Positions 1 through 8,134 of a stretch of DNA of 64,000 nt are shown piece after piece (position 1 is the first letter of the stretch; each line of letters opens with the position of its first letter). Origin of the DNA: Halomonas sp. LR3S48 (GTDB lineage Bacteria > Pseudomonadota > Gammaproteobacteria > Pseudomonadales > Halomonadaceae); the NCBI RefSeq assembly GCF_025725665.1, contig NZ_CP107009.1:2604001-2668000 (forward strand), given 5' to 3'. Under the pieces are notes generated by a model. The model was not told the origin of the DNA. It was given only the letters and a program-made list of their open reading frames with translations, and ran no database searches. The position numbers and the translations under genes were made by a program.

Positions 1-220
1 CGCTCAGTTGCCAACCTACTCTAAAAACGCCACTTAAGGGCCGGCAAACTTGCATGAAAAAGGCGGATGGAGTGGCGTGCACGCAGGCTACAGGAGGAGC
101 CAACACGGCATTTTCATCACGCATCCCTAATCAAGCGAGTTGCACTCCAACCTCCCTTTGTTACACTTTCCAAGGAACCTCACCTTGGATGAGATCGAGA
201 GACACGACGAAAGGGATGTC

Positions 221-925
221 ATGTACTTGTTCCATAACTTCAAGGCACGCAACGACTTATGCCCCGAAGACAAGCGTATTTTCAATAGCCACATTGGCCC
301 CATGCGGGAGGTGCAGAAAGGAAGCCACTTGGCCCGCGAAGGCGATACGCTCGAGTGCCTGCACGTCATCGAAAGGGGCTGGGCCTGCCGCTACAAGATG
401 CTGCGCGACGGCAGTGAGCCCATTACTTCGCTACTGTTGCCTGGCGATATCAGCGACAGTGGCCAAGGCCTGTACAGCAGGCTGGAGTTCTCCATCAAGG
501 CCATTACGTCGCTTCGCTTCATGACCATCGATTCGGAAAGCGCCGAGCGGCTGTTCCAGCGCCCCAGGATACTTCGCCTGTTCAAGGTTTCCGGGCACAT
601 CAGCCATAGCGTGGCCTTGAACTGGATCATCAATGTCTCGGCGCGTAGTGCCGAGGGGCGAATCGCCAACTTGTTGTGCGAATGCTATGCCCGCTCCTAC
701 GCTGCCGGGCTGACCTACAAGGGAAGATATTACTTCCCACTCACGCAAACGGAAATATCCGACGTGCTGGGTCTTTCCAGCGTTCACGTCAGCCGTTCGA
801 TCGGCAAGATTAAGCGCAAGGGGCTGATCGAGAACTGCGAGAACAAGCAGATCCAGATCAAGAACTGGCGTGGCCTGGCTACGCTGGGTGATTTCAAGCA
901 CGCAGATCTCGAGCTCACCGCTTGA
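221..925 (+). CDS. Crp/Fnr-family transcriptional regulator
   Basis: Probable cytoplasmic DNA-binding regulator with an N-terminal cyclic-nucleotide-binding-like beta barrel (about residues 25-130; 'REGDTLECLHVIERG' is typical of the family) and a C-terminal winged helix-turn-helix (about 165-215, 'LTQTEISDVLGLSSVHVSRS'). The start is the ATG at 221, preceded by an AAGGG Shine-Dalgarno sequence; the frame stays open upstream to a TTG at 140, which would add 27 residues. No Fnr-type N-terminal cysteine cluster is visible, so oxygen sensing through an iron-sulfur cluster is unlikely. The ligand and regulon cannot be read from the sequence. It stands alone, convergent with the DUF2931 gene. Confidence 0.85.
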   Translation: MYLFHNFKARNDLCPEDKRIFNSHIGPMREVQKGSHLAREGDTLECLHVIERGWACRYKMLRDGSEPITSLLLPGDISDSGQGLYSRLEFSIKAITSLRFMTIDSESAERLFQRPRILRLFKVSGHISHSVALNWIINVSARSAEGRIANLLCECYARSYAAGLTYKGRYYFPLTQTEISDVLGLSSVHVSRSIGKIKRKGLIENCENKQIQIKNWRGLATLGDFKHADLELTA

Positions 926-984
926 CTGCCTACACTCCTGCGGCGAAACAAGCACAATAGCCGGACCACCCGCCCACCCCACAC

Positions 985-1596
985 TTACCAAGGCGAGGGA
1001 ATAACGCCCTCATCAACGTATTCCTGAGTGCGATTGCGGTAGCGGTTCGGATCACCCTCGGCCTCCTCGGCCCACGCAGACTCCACAATCGGCGAATGGA
1101 AATCCCGGCTACGGTCGCGTCCGCAAACCGTACAGCGTGCTCGCCACCAGACGTAGACCTCACCCTCGCCGGAGAAACCGGCCATAAGATAATGGCGGTA
1201 ATCCGGCGGCGGATAATCTCGATACCACTGCTGCAACTGGGCATCAGTATCCGAAAGTGCCAAATCGATCTCGTAAAAGGTTTGGGTGCGGTAGGAGAAC
1301 CAGCGTGCCTGCACTGAAGACGGGGCGGGCATGGGGCGAGACAAAACAGCAGTTGCGCCCCCTGCAGGAGGCCGCTTGTCGAACCCGCCGCCCAGATTCC
1401 CACCCGGCGACCACCACGTATGATCGAAGGTCAATTCTTCCACCCACACCGGCCAACCCGTGGGGCCACCATTGAGCTGTACTGCAAAGTCATAACGCCG
1501 CAGCTCCGGCCGGGGCTCCGCCTCACAGGCGCTGGTCAATAAAAGCAGCATCAGCAGCAGCACAGGGCGCAGGTGGTTCATCCATGACCTAGGCAT
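985..1596 (-). CDS. DUF2931-family lipoprotein, putative immunity partner of the DUF2235 protein
   Basis: Predicted lipoprotein of 203 residues with a short hydrophobic leader ending in a lipobox (LTSAC, about residues 20-24), so it should be exported and lipid-anchored. The body is rich in Trp, Tyr and Arg, as in DUF2931 proteins. The chosen start is the ATG at 1596, which has AGGAG seven bases upstream; a second ATG lies at 1581. The start overlaps the last codons of the DUF2235 gene, so the two are translationally linked. Known context: DUF2931 lipoproteins are often found beside type VI secretion lipase effectors. The immunity role is inferred from this pairing. Confidence 0.8.
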   Translation of the reverse strand: MPRSWMNHLRPVLLLMLLLLTSACEAEPRPELRRYDFAVQLNGGPTGWPVWVEELTFDHTWWSPGGNLGGGFDKRPPAGGATAVLSRPMPAPSSVQARWFSYRTQTFYEIDLALSDTDAQLQQWYRDYPPPDYRHYLMAGFSGEGEVYVWWRARCTVCGRDRSRDFHSPIVESAWAEEAEGDPNRYRNRTQEYVDEGVIPSPW

Positions 1597-3436
1597 CCTG
1601 AGGCTCCTGCGGGGCCGCCACCGGCGCACTGTGGTGATTGGGAAATACCCGGCGCTTGCCGCTAGGCTCTGGGGCGTGGGCGAAGCGGTCTCTCAAAGTG
1701 AACGGGTACTGGCGGTGAGACGTATGGATGTAGCCGGTGAAGTGTTCGTGCGACATCTCCAGCATCCACTGCCGGCCGCGCCGCCTACCGTTTTGCCACC
1801 AGCTATCGATAAGAGCTTGCAGCTCGGCGGGAATGACATGATCAGGATCGGTGTCATCCAGATCGCGCAAGGGCACCCAGGCTCGCTTTGCTTCGTCGTG
1901 CATCTGGTGCAAGGCATAGATCGCCAGCTCCTTGCGCGTGGCGCGCCGCTCGACTTCGAGCACGTCCATGCCCTCCACGCGTATGGAGAGCCCTCTTGCC
2001 TCCGCTTCCGCCTGAGCCCGGCGAATCGTCTCCCCATTGGCGCCAAGCCCGCCGCGATGGCGCACGATCAATTCTTCGAGATTGGCGAAGTCCGCTTCGT
2101 GTCGCGGGTTCTCGTAGCCGCCGCCCACATCGGAGTGCACTCCCGGCAAGGCGATCTCGGCGAAATTGCCGGGATGGTTGCCCTGGGCATCGGCAATGCT
2201 GTTGAGCGGGAAGTTGCGGCGGATCTCGTGGTGGGCGGTAAGCTGCACCACGCGCGCGGCGCTGCCCGACGCGATATAGAGATCGAAATCGAGGTTTTCG
2301 GCGTTGCCGGGCCAGTAGAAGCTGCCCACGGTATCGAACAGCCCTACGAAACGCACCTGCGGAAAGGGAATCGGCGAGGGCGGAAAGGCCTGGATGAGGC
2401 GCAGCGGCGGCCGGTATTCGCCAATTCGGAAATCCGGCACCGTCACGGTTTCCGCTCCACCGAGCCGGAAGTCCGGCACCATCAGGGTTTCCGGCCAGCG
2501 GTGGATGAGGTTGACGAAGTGTCGTGCCAAGGCTGCGCCGCGGCTAAAGCCGAACACATCGAAGGTCACCAGCGAGTCGCGGGGGTTGGCCTCCAAAATC
2601 TCGCGGACCTCGTTCAACGCCTGCTCGATACGGGCATGACCGCCCTCAGGGCCGACGCCAGTGCCCATGCCGATTGCGTCTTCGGGGGCTACGAAGCCAT
2701 CCTCGCCCTCCCGGCCGGTTATGGTACCTACGCCGGGAATATAGACTCGATGATAATCCCCATCGACACCATCGAAGCGATACAGATCATACAACTTGGC
2801 CACATTGGTAATATCTCGATCGGGCAAGTGGCGGTCGTTATACATATTGTTGCCAGTGCCATCGAAGAATATGCCGATCTGCAGGGTACGCGGCCGGGCG
2901 GGAGGCGTTTCCGGCACGGGTGGCGGGGTGGAAGGCCGCGGCTCGGAAGTCGGCGCAGGGCGCGTGACGCCCCAGTCACCGTGCCGCTGTAGCGTGGCCA
3001 TGGCTTGTGGCCCCAGGCCACGGGCATTCAACCGCGGCAGCAAGAAATCGACCAAGCTGCTGCCGCCGAACACCCCACGAGCGTTCGAGCGCCACTGATT
3101 GCCATTCCATTCGACCAGAGGAAGGAAGGGGCGGTCGAAACCGTCGTTCAGGACCAGTAGCAAGCCACCCTGCTCGACCGCCTTGACGATCGTACGGATC
3201 GCCACTTCCTTGTCCGGCGCCCAACCAATGCCGCCTGCCTTGGCATACAGCTGCGAGAGCTCTTCCCGGCTGGACTCCCTCGACAACTTCTCTTTGACCT
3301 TGCTCGAGGCGAGGCTGGGCGACTCGATGAAGGGAAGATCGACATCCCTGACGTCAAAGCGACGTATGAGCTTCCAGAACACTGCCTTGTCTCCTGTCCC
3401 TGGCTTCAGATTGGCAATGTTTATTAGGGTATCCAA
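1589..3436 (-). CDS. DUF2235 alpha/beta-hydrolase, Tle1-like lipase (putative type VI effector)
   Basis: Protein of 615 residues with an N-terminal extension of about 180 residues followed by a DUF2235 hydrolase domain. Seen: 'GIFFDGTGNN' near residue 187, the nucleophile elbow GFSRG with the catalytic Ser near 298, and 'SDVGGGY' near 434. These are hallmarks of the Tle1/DUF2235 phospholipase family, several members of which are delivered by type VI secretion. The first possible start is a TTG at 3436 with no clear ribosome binding site; an in-frame GTG at about 3385 with GGAG upstream is an alternative. No VgrG, PAAR or other secretion gene lies in the window, so delivery is unproven. It is coupled to the downstream DUF2931 lipoprotein gene. 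Confidence 0.82.
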   Translation of the reverse strand: MDTLINIANLKPGTGDKAVFWKLIRRFDVRDVDLPFIESPSLASSKVKEKLSRESSREELSQLYAKAGGIGWAPDKEVAIRTIVKAVEQGGLLLVLNDGFDRPFLPLVEWNGNQWRSNARGVFGGSSLVDFLLPRLNARGLGPQAMATLQRHGDWGVTRPAPTSEPRPSTPPPVPETPPARPRTLQIGIFFDGTGNNMYNDRHLPDRDITNVAKLYDLYRFDGVDGDYHRVYIPGVGTITGREGEDGFVAPEDAIGMGTGVGPEGGHARIEQALNEVREILEANPRDSLVTFDVFGFSRGAALARHFVNLIHRWPETLMVPDFRLGGAETVTVPDFRIGEYRPPLRLIQAFPPSPIPFPQVRFVGLFDTVGSFYWPGNAENLDFDLYIASGSAARVVQLTAHHEIRRNFPLNSIADAQGNHPGNFAEIALPGVHSDVGGGYENPRHEADFANLEELIVRHRGGLGANGETIRRAQAEAEARGLSIRVEGMDVLEVERRATRKELAIYALHQMHDEAKRAWVPLRDLDDTDPDHVIPAELQALIDSWWQNGRRRGRQWMLEMSHEHFTGYIHTSHRQYPFTLRDRFAHAPEPSGKRRVFPNHHSAPVAAPQEPQDA

Positions 3437-3536
3437 ATTGTAAAGATCAGCGCTATGGCCGATTTCCTACAGCATCATGAGCAAATTTCTGACTTGAGTG
3501 CATGGGTGAGCGTCGTCATGGACTGGCGCTCAACCA

Positions 3537-4064
3537 CTACCAGTAACGCGGATAACGCCGATGGCGGGCCAGATTGTTGACCAATATCGCCACTACGAGC
3601 ATTACGCTGCAGCCAATGCCGATCGGCATCAGGGGATACCACCAGCCCAGGGTTGCTGTCGCCTCTCCACCGATCACCGCGCCCAGTGCCGCTGCTGCGC
3701 CAGGTGGGTGTACGGTATGGCTGAGCTGCATGGCAAGCACCGAGAGCGACACGGCAAGCGTTACCGCCAGCGCCGTGCTGCCCAGCAGCTTGAAACAGGC
3801 TACCCCCACCAGGGCCGAGAGCATGCTGCCGAACAGGACGTTGCGCGGCTGAGCAAATGGGCTATCGGGTGCGGCGTAGATCAGTACCGAGGTGGCCCCG
3901 AAAGAAGCCACAATCAAAAGATGATAGGATAGCCAGTGTGCGTTCAGCCAGCAGATGGCGCCCATGCCGCTGAACGCGCCGAGCCACGACCACAGGGCAT
4001 CCTGCCAATCGGGGCTGGGGGCTCGCGTTCGTTCGGCACGCATCTTGGCGAGGTAGGTCTTCAT
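3537..4064 (-). CDS. HPP-family integral membrane protein
   Basis: About 175 residues with four hydrophobic segments after a short charged N-terminus. The family motif HTVHPPGAAAAL sits between the third and fourth segments, so assignment to the HPP family is firm. Some family members have been linked to nitrite transport in cyanobacteria and plastids; the substrate here is unknown. The ATG at 4064 is preferred, because the open frame continues upstream only to a TTG (4127) without a recognisable ribosome binding site. It appears monocistronic. Confidence 0.85.
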   Translation of the reverse strand: MKTYLAKMRAERTRAPSPDWQDALWSWLGAFSGMGAICWLNAHWLSYHLLIVASFGATSVLIYAAPDSPFAQPRNVLFGSMLSALVGVACFKLLGSTALAVTLAVSLSVLAMQLSHTVHPPGAAAALGAVIGGEATATLGWWYPLMPIGIGCSVMLVVAILVNNLARHRRYPRYW

Positions 4065-4191
4065 GTCCGGCTCTTGCACAAAATAGGTGCAGGAGTCTCG
4101 CAAAGCGCACCACAAAAGTGAAGGCAAGTTTTTTTATAAGTACATGCCTATTGATTGACCGGGGTCAGTTTTCTCCCTTCCCAATCCATAC

Positions 4192-4755
4192 TCAATAAAA
4201 GATATCGCGCAGGATCTCGTAGATGATGGCGTTGGCCGCATCCACCAGAATGACGTCGGGGCCGACCCGGCGCCATTCGTAACCGTCGTAACGCGGCAAG
4301 TCGCGCAGGATTCGCTCGTCCATCTGCATGGCGATGCCGGGGGGCAGCGGCTTGCCGCGCTCGAGGTTCATACGAATGCCCGGCGGCAGGCTTTCGCGGC
4401 TGCGGTCGATCTCGATCCAGTCGCGGCGCTCGACCAGCAGGCGGCGGATCTCGCGCTCGTCGATACGCGGGCCGTGGGAGACATCATGCCTTTCCACCCG
4501 CCCTCGCTCCTCGCCATGCTCGTGCTCGTTGCTGCGGTGCGAACGCCCTGGGTCGCCCGCCTGGCCACGGCCTGGCTGAGCCTGCGCTGCACCCTGCCCC
4601 TTTCCTGGGTTGCCGCCCTGGTTCTGCCATTGTCCTTGACCTTGACCCTGGCCCTGGCCGCGGTTATCTGACGGCTGAGCCTGTAGCCCAGCACCACCGA
4701 GCGTTAGTCCAAGCATCGTAACGCCTACGAGCAGCTTGCGTTTGGCATGCAGCAT
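4192..4755 (-). CDS. CigR/RcnB-like secreted protein
   Basis: Secreted or periplasmic protein of 187 residues. The ATG at 4755 follows a strong AGGAGG and begins a signal peptide ending near 'LQAQP' (about residue 27). Next comes a low-complexity Gln/Gly-rich stretch with GQ repeats (about 33-65), a His/Glu/Arg-rich linker, and a C-terminal domain with the duplicated 'LPPGI' motif, 'LPRYDGYEW' and 'VGPDVILVD'. This C-terminal half matches the RcnB/CigR family. CigR is an anti-virulence factor in Salmonella and RcnB a periplasmic nickel/cobalt protein; neither role can be transferred with confidence. Gln-Gly tracts make length variation likely. Confidence 0.75.
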   Translation of the reverse strand: MLHAKRKLLVGVTMLGLTLGGAGLQAQPSDNRGQGQGQGQGQWQNQGGNPGKGQGAAQAQPGRGQAGDPGRSHRSNEHEHGEERGRVERHDVSHGPRIDEREIRRLLVERRDWIEIDRSRESLPPGIRMNLERGKPLPPGIAMQMDERILRDLPRYDGYEWRRVGPDVILVDAANAIIYEILRDIFY

Positions 4756-4927
4756 GGTTGTTTCCTCCTGAAGCCAGCTTGCTTTCAGCCTAGGCAGGAA
4801 ATGCGCAGTGAGCGTGCAACGAAACGGCATTTTTCGGCGCATTGTGCAGCGTTATGGATGGATTTTACTCAAGTTTGAAAGATAGTCGCCGATAACAGAC
4901 AAATCGACAAAATAAAAGGGCATAGCC

Positions 4928-5347
4928 ATGCAGTTCCACGGCAAGAGAGTCCACGCCTTTATCGTCCTTGCGCTGGCATCGCTGTTTTCTCTACCAGCCT
5001 ATGGCAGCGAGACTTATCACCGCGCCATCGCCAAGGGGCATGAATTAGGTTGGGCGTGTCATGAGAGCTCGCGGTACAGCGAGCGCTGGACCATGGAATG
5101 CCGAGCTTTCCTCGCATTTGCCGAGCACGGTATAGGTTCGGAAATAACGGAATTCAGGCAGGAGTTGCAGCAGGCCGGCTTCCGGTTCCTGCTGTCGCAG
5201 AACGCCCCCAGAATGCAGGAGAGTGCCCACATGGCACAGGACATGTCGTACTTGCTGCTATACGCCAGGGCATTGCGCACCCGGCATGTCATGGCCTGGA
5301 AAGACGTCCTGCCGCAAAAGTGGCTATACGGCTCTATCGCTCATTGA
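4928..5347 (+). CDS. Small secreted protein, function unknown
   Basis: Protein of 139 residues starting at ATG 4928, with a clear signal peptide (positive 'KR', hydrophobic stretch, cleavage expected after 'AYG' near residue 26). The mature part has two Cys (in 'LGWACHES' and 'TMECRAF') that could form a disulfide, and is otherwise amphipathic and helical in appearance. No family was recognised. It stands alone between the CigR-like gene (divergent) and the PilX-like gene (convergent). Signal peptide and codon use support it as a real gene. Confidence 0.65.
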   Translation: MQFHGKRVHAFIVLALASLFSLPAYGSETYHRAIAKGHELGWACHESSRYSERWTMECRAFLAFAEHGIGSEITEFRQELQQAGFRFLLSQNAPRMQESAHMAQDMSYLLLYARALRTRHVMAWKDVLPQKWLYGSIAH

Positions 5348-5390
5348 GCGTTCAAGGCGGGTCTCGAACCGAAGCCTGGCCACCCAGCCC

Positions 5391-7181
5391 TTAACCTACC
5401 CAGATGGCCTGCAAGCTCGGCATTACTATTGAGCCTCCGCCGCCAACGCCCCCTTCGGTATCGTCGAATGCTTCGTCGTAGTGGAAGCCGCCCGCGCCTT
5501 TGACCTCGATACTCCTACCGACGACTTCGCCATAGAACTGTCCGCTACCGGTAATCTCGACATGCGAGTGAGGCGCAATGATCTGGCCGTAAAAGTTCGA
5601 AGCACCACCGATAAACACGCCGGATCCACTATGAGAAGTATCGTCGTGGACGGATATCACGGAAAGAACCGGGCTAACGTTTCCATTTACATCGACCCGA
5701 GTGGGCTTGCCATCTCCCACCTGGATACCACTCGCCAGCTTGAATTCACCTGCCGTCACGATAGTGAGACTGCTACCTTGTGCAATATTGAATGAGCCAC
5801 CACCGCCGATATCAATATCTCCCGTCACCACCATGACCATGTCGACCGGATTACCGGCACTGCCGACATGAAAGTCGGCGCTGCCGGCCAGCTTCAGTGA
5901 GTCGAACCGTACGATGGGCTTGCCCTGATACTGCTGGGGAGTACCGATGTTCGGCACGGAATTGTTCGGGTCATGCAAGCCATTCGCATCGAGGATGATG
6001 TCGCGCGGCCCCCCCTTCATGTCGAGCTCCCCCGACGAGGTGGGCACTGCGGCAAGGTATTCGGCATAACGGCCGGCCTGTACCGGTACTTCGCACTCTT
6101 CGGGTGTGGATACGGAAAATACTGGTGTCAGCCCTTGCGGGCCACCGCTATCAGCGTCGAGTACGCCGCCTACCTGGTCGGAAGCGGTACGCACCGAACT
6201 CACCGCTGCCACCAAGGCATCACCCTCGATACGCGAACTCCAGTTACCCAGCGTCAGCGTGCCGGCCGCCAGCACATCGCCATGCACGGTACCACTACTG
6301 GTAATGGCGACGTTACCGAGGCCTGTCACATTACCGTATATGTTGGAGCCGCCTCCGCTGATGCTTATCGTGTCGTTTGCCTTGACGTTTCCATGCACGG
6401 CGCCTGAACCATTCGTCGAGAAAGTTCCGCTCGCTGCAACTTCTCCATGGATCGGCGAGGCACCGGTGACTCTTACTTCAGCGCCTTCGGTCTGGGTGCC
6501 GACAACGACATTGCTGCGTTGGGCATTGCTTCCACCATAGGCACCCTCGCGCGAGTCGTAGCTGTCGATGAGGCCACTGCCCTTTACCTGGACACCCTCG
6601 CAGCTCATCAGTCCACGCGAGCCCGGGGGCGGCATAGCCGGTAGCGCGACCAATGCGGTTGCCGTGCGCAGGGCCTCATCGGCTGCGTTGCCAAAATAAC
6701 CTTCACTTTCGATGCGCATACCAACCTGACCTGCCAGCAACGCGTCATCTTCAGGTAGAGCCGGCATCGGGCGCCAGCGATGGCGGCCATTGGGTGAGAT
6801 ATTGCCTTGGGCTGACCAGGGCCCTGATAGAGCGCCTTGCAGAGCTGCCAGGGCTTGCTCGGGAGTTGCTGCCTGGCGCGCCTGTGAGGCTGCGGAGCGA
6901 AGAGCCCCCAAGAAGGCGTTTGGGTTGGAGCCGAATACAGGCGGGTTTGGCGTCTGGCCGTTGTTGAGCGCTTCTATCGCGCCACGCAGCGAATCGTTGA
7001 AGGCATACAGCCCTGCTTCCGCTTCGTTCTGCGCCATGACCGATGCGCGGTAGTTACCGGCCAATCTCTCATTGACCAAGCTACCGCTGATACCCGACAG
7101 ACCCAGCATCAGCGCCATGCTCAGCAGAGAGAGAACCACGACGAGCGCGGCGCCGCGTTGCTGCTGTTGTGTACCCGCCAT
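5391..7181 (-). CDS. PilX-like type IV pilus-associated protein with a bactofilin-like repeat region
   Basis: Large 596-residue protein. The N-terminus carries a PilX_N-type segment: a polar run with four Gln, then 'GAALVVVLSLLSMALMLGLS' and 'NERLAGNYRASV', typical of minor pilin-like PilX/PilW proteins that sit in the inner membrane or pilus. Residues about 195-320 consist of short Gly/Val/Asn-rich repeats ('VHGNVKANDTISISGGGSN') resembling bactofilin/polymer-forming beta-helix sequence, and a second similar stretch lies near 440-575. The ATG at 7181 has GGAGG five bases upstream. It lies downstream of pilA on the same strand but is separated by a terminator. The exact pilus role (tip, adhesin or assembly) is not known. 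Confidence 0.7.
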   Translation of the reverse strand: MAGTQQQQRGAALVVVLSLLSMALMLGLSGISGSLVNERLAGNYRASVMAQNEAEAGLYAFNDSLRGAIEALNNGQTPNPPVFGSNPNAFLGALRSAASQARQAATPEQALAALQGALSGPWSAQGNISPNGRHRWRPMPALPEDDALLAGQVGMRIESEGYFGNAADEALRTATALVALPAMPPPGSRGLMSCEGVQVKGSGLIDSYDSREGAYGGSNAQRSNVVVGTQTEGAEVRVTGASPIHGEVAASGTFSTNGSGAVHGNVKANDTISISGGGSNIYGNVTGLGNVAITSSGTVHGDVLAAGTLTLGNWSSRIEGDALVAAVSSVRTASDQVGGVLDADSGGPQGLTPVFSVSTPEECEVPVQAGRYAEYLAAVPTSSGELDMKGGPRDIILDANGLHDPNNSVPNIGTPQQYQGKPIVRFDSLKLAGSADFHVGSAGNPVDMVMVVTGDIDIGGGGSFNIAQGSSLTIVTAGEFKLASGIQVGDGKPTRVDVNGNVSPVLSVISVHDDTSHSGSGVFIGGASNFYGQIIAPHSHVEITGSGQFYGEVVGRSIEVKGAGGFHYDEAFDDTEGGVGGGGSIVMPSLQAIWVG

Positions 7182-7307
7182 CGCCACCTCCAGTGACTTT
7201 TGGCTATGTTTTGATACACAACATTACATCAGGCTTGCAGAAAGGTCATGCTTTTGAGTTAGCGCACTAAAAAATGCAGCGGAAACTTAATGAGGCCTCG
7301 TCGAGCA

Positions 7308-7333
7308 TATAAAAAGCGGCCTCAGGGGCCGCC
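7308..7333 (-). terminator. Rho-independent terminator of pilA
   Basis: GCGGCC / GGCCGC stem (7316-7321 with 7327-7332) and a five-base loop, followed on the minus strand by a run of five T. It lies about 30 bases beyond the pilA stop codon. Confidence 0.85.
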
Positions 7334-7361
7334 AAAGAAGCAAATATTGCTTAAAAAATAA

Positions 7362-7739
7362 TTACGGGAGTGCACAGCCGCCGTTAGTACAGGTTACGGT
7401 TTGAGTTCCAGGTGCATCAGCATCAATTGTAAAAGTTCCATTCGCAATGGTAGCCGGGGCAAGCGTAGTCGCATCGCATGCATCCCAACCAAACGCTGCA
7501 ATCTGGGTAAAATCTGGAGTTGTTTGTAAGGACTCAGCCTCAGCCAGTCTAGCGACTGAAGCAGCTTCACCCAAGCACGCGCTGTTAGCTGATCGTGCTA
7601 CGTAGCCCTGATATTGTGGCACCGCAATTGCCGCCAGAATCCCGATGATCGCGACCACGATCAGCAGCTCGATCAAGGTGAAACCGCCCTGTCCTTGCTT
7701 GGCGGCTGCTCGTTCTTGCATCAATTTCTTCATACTCAT
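7362..7739 (-). CDS. pilA: Type IV major pilin PilA
   Basis: Type IVa prepilin of 125 residues. A short positively charged leader ends in Gly and is followed by '[20 protein letters not shown]', the PilD cleavage site and the N-terminal assembly helix with Glu at +5. The mature part is short, with Cys residues in 'SACLGE', 'WDACDA', 'VTCTNGGC', allowing a C-terminal disulfide loop. The ATG at 7739 has AGGGGA upstream; an ATG at 7733 is an alternative. The gene is less GC-rich than its neighbours, as usual for pilins under diversifying selection or transfer. It is divergent from pilB-pilC-pilD, the machine that processes and assembles it. Confidence 0.95.
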   Translation of the reverse strand: MSMKKLMQERAAAKQGQGGFTLIELLIVVAIIGILAAIAVPQYQGYVARSANSACLGEAASVARLAEAESLQTTPDFTQIAAFGWDACDATTLAPATIANGTFTIDADAPGTQTVTCTNGGCALP

Positions 7740-8134
7740 CGCAGTCGTCCCCTACTCTAATGTGCCTGTTGGCCGCTTACGGCAGCCTCGGGCGGTTTTG
7801 CACCTGCGGCGCGGTAGCGCCGCTTTCGTCGTGGCCAGGCCGTTCGGCCTTGCACATCCCCTTGCTGGGCCTTCTCAAGCTTTTTATCGTAAATGCCTGA
7901 GTTCGCGCCCTTCTTCGCGGCTATCGAGAGCCTTGAAGCTTACATTAGATGACTCAGCCTCCACCCCGCAAGCGCTACCTACGTAGGTAGGTGATTAACC
8001 TCAGCATAAGCCATGATTAAGTTAATACCAGTTGGTATGGCGTTTGTCAGCCTGCTGTGATCAACCGTATCAACGGTCTAGAATGCGGGTAACCCTATCG
8101 CTCACCGCCCTTGCGGGCCGATGCCTGAGGCGCC
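7740..8134. other. Divergent intergenic region between pilA and pilB
   Basis: About 395 bases with no convincing gene. It must hold the promoters of pilA (minus) and pilBCD (plus). It contains a GC-rich hairpin (GCGGCGC/GCGCCGC, 7806-7823) that would lie in the pilA leader, a second stem (AGGCCG/CGGCCT near 7837-7851), and two operator-like palindromes at 7975-7990 and 8025-8038. I searched by eye for a sigma-54 GG-N10-GC element and found none with correct spacing. Confidence 0.6.
7975..8038. promoter_or_regulatory. Two operator-like palindromes upstream of pilB
   Basis: CTACCTACGTAGGTAG at 7975-7990 is a perfect 16-base palindrome. ATACCA-GT-TGGTAT at 8025-8038 has six-base arms. Their centres are about 49 bases apart, roughly 95-150 bases before the pilB start. 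Such symmetry suits binding of a dimeric regulator; the regulator is unknown. Confidence 0.4.

Noticed and set aside
1631..2992. Plus-strand open frame opposite the DUF2235 gene.
   Set aside because: Antisense shadow; the minus strand shows intact hydrolase motifs.
7740..8134. Sigma-54 promoter for pilA.
   Set aside because: The best candidate (TGGCC...AAAGC) has an extra base between the GG and GC elements.
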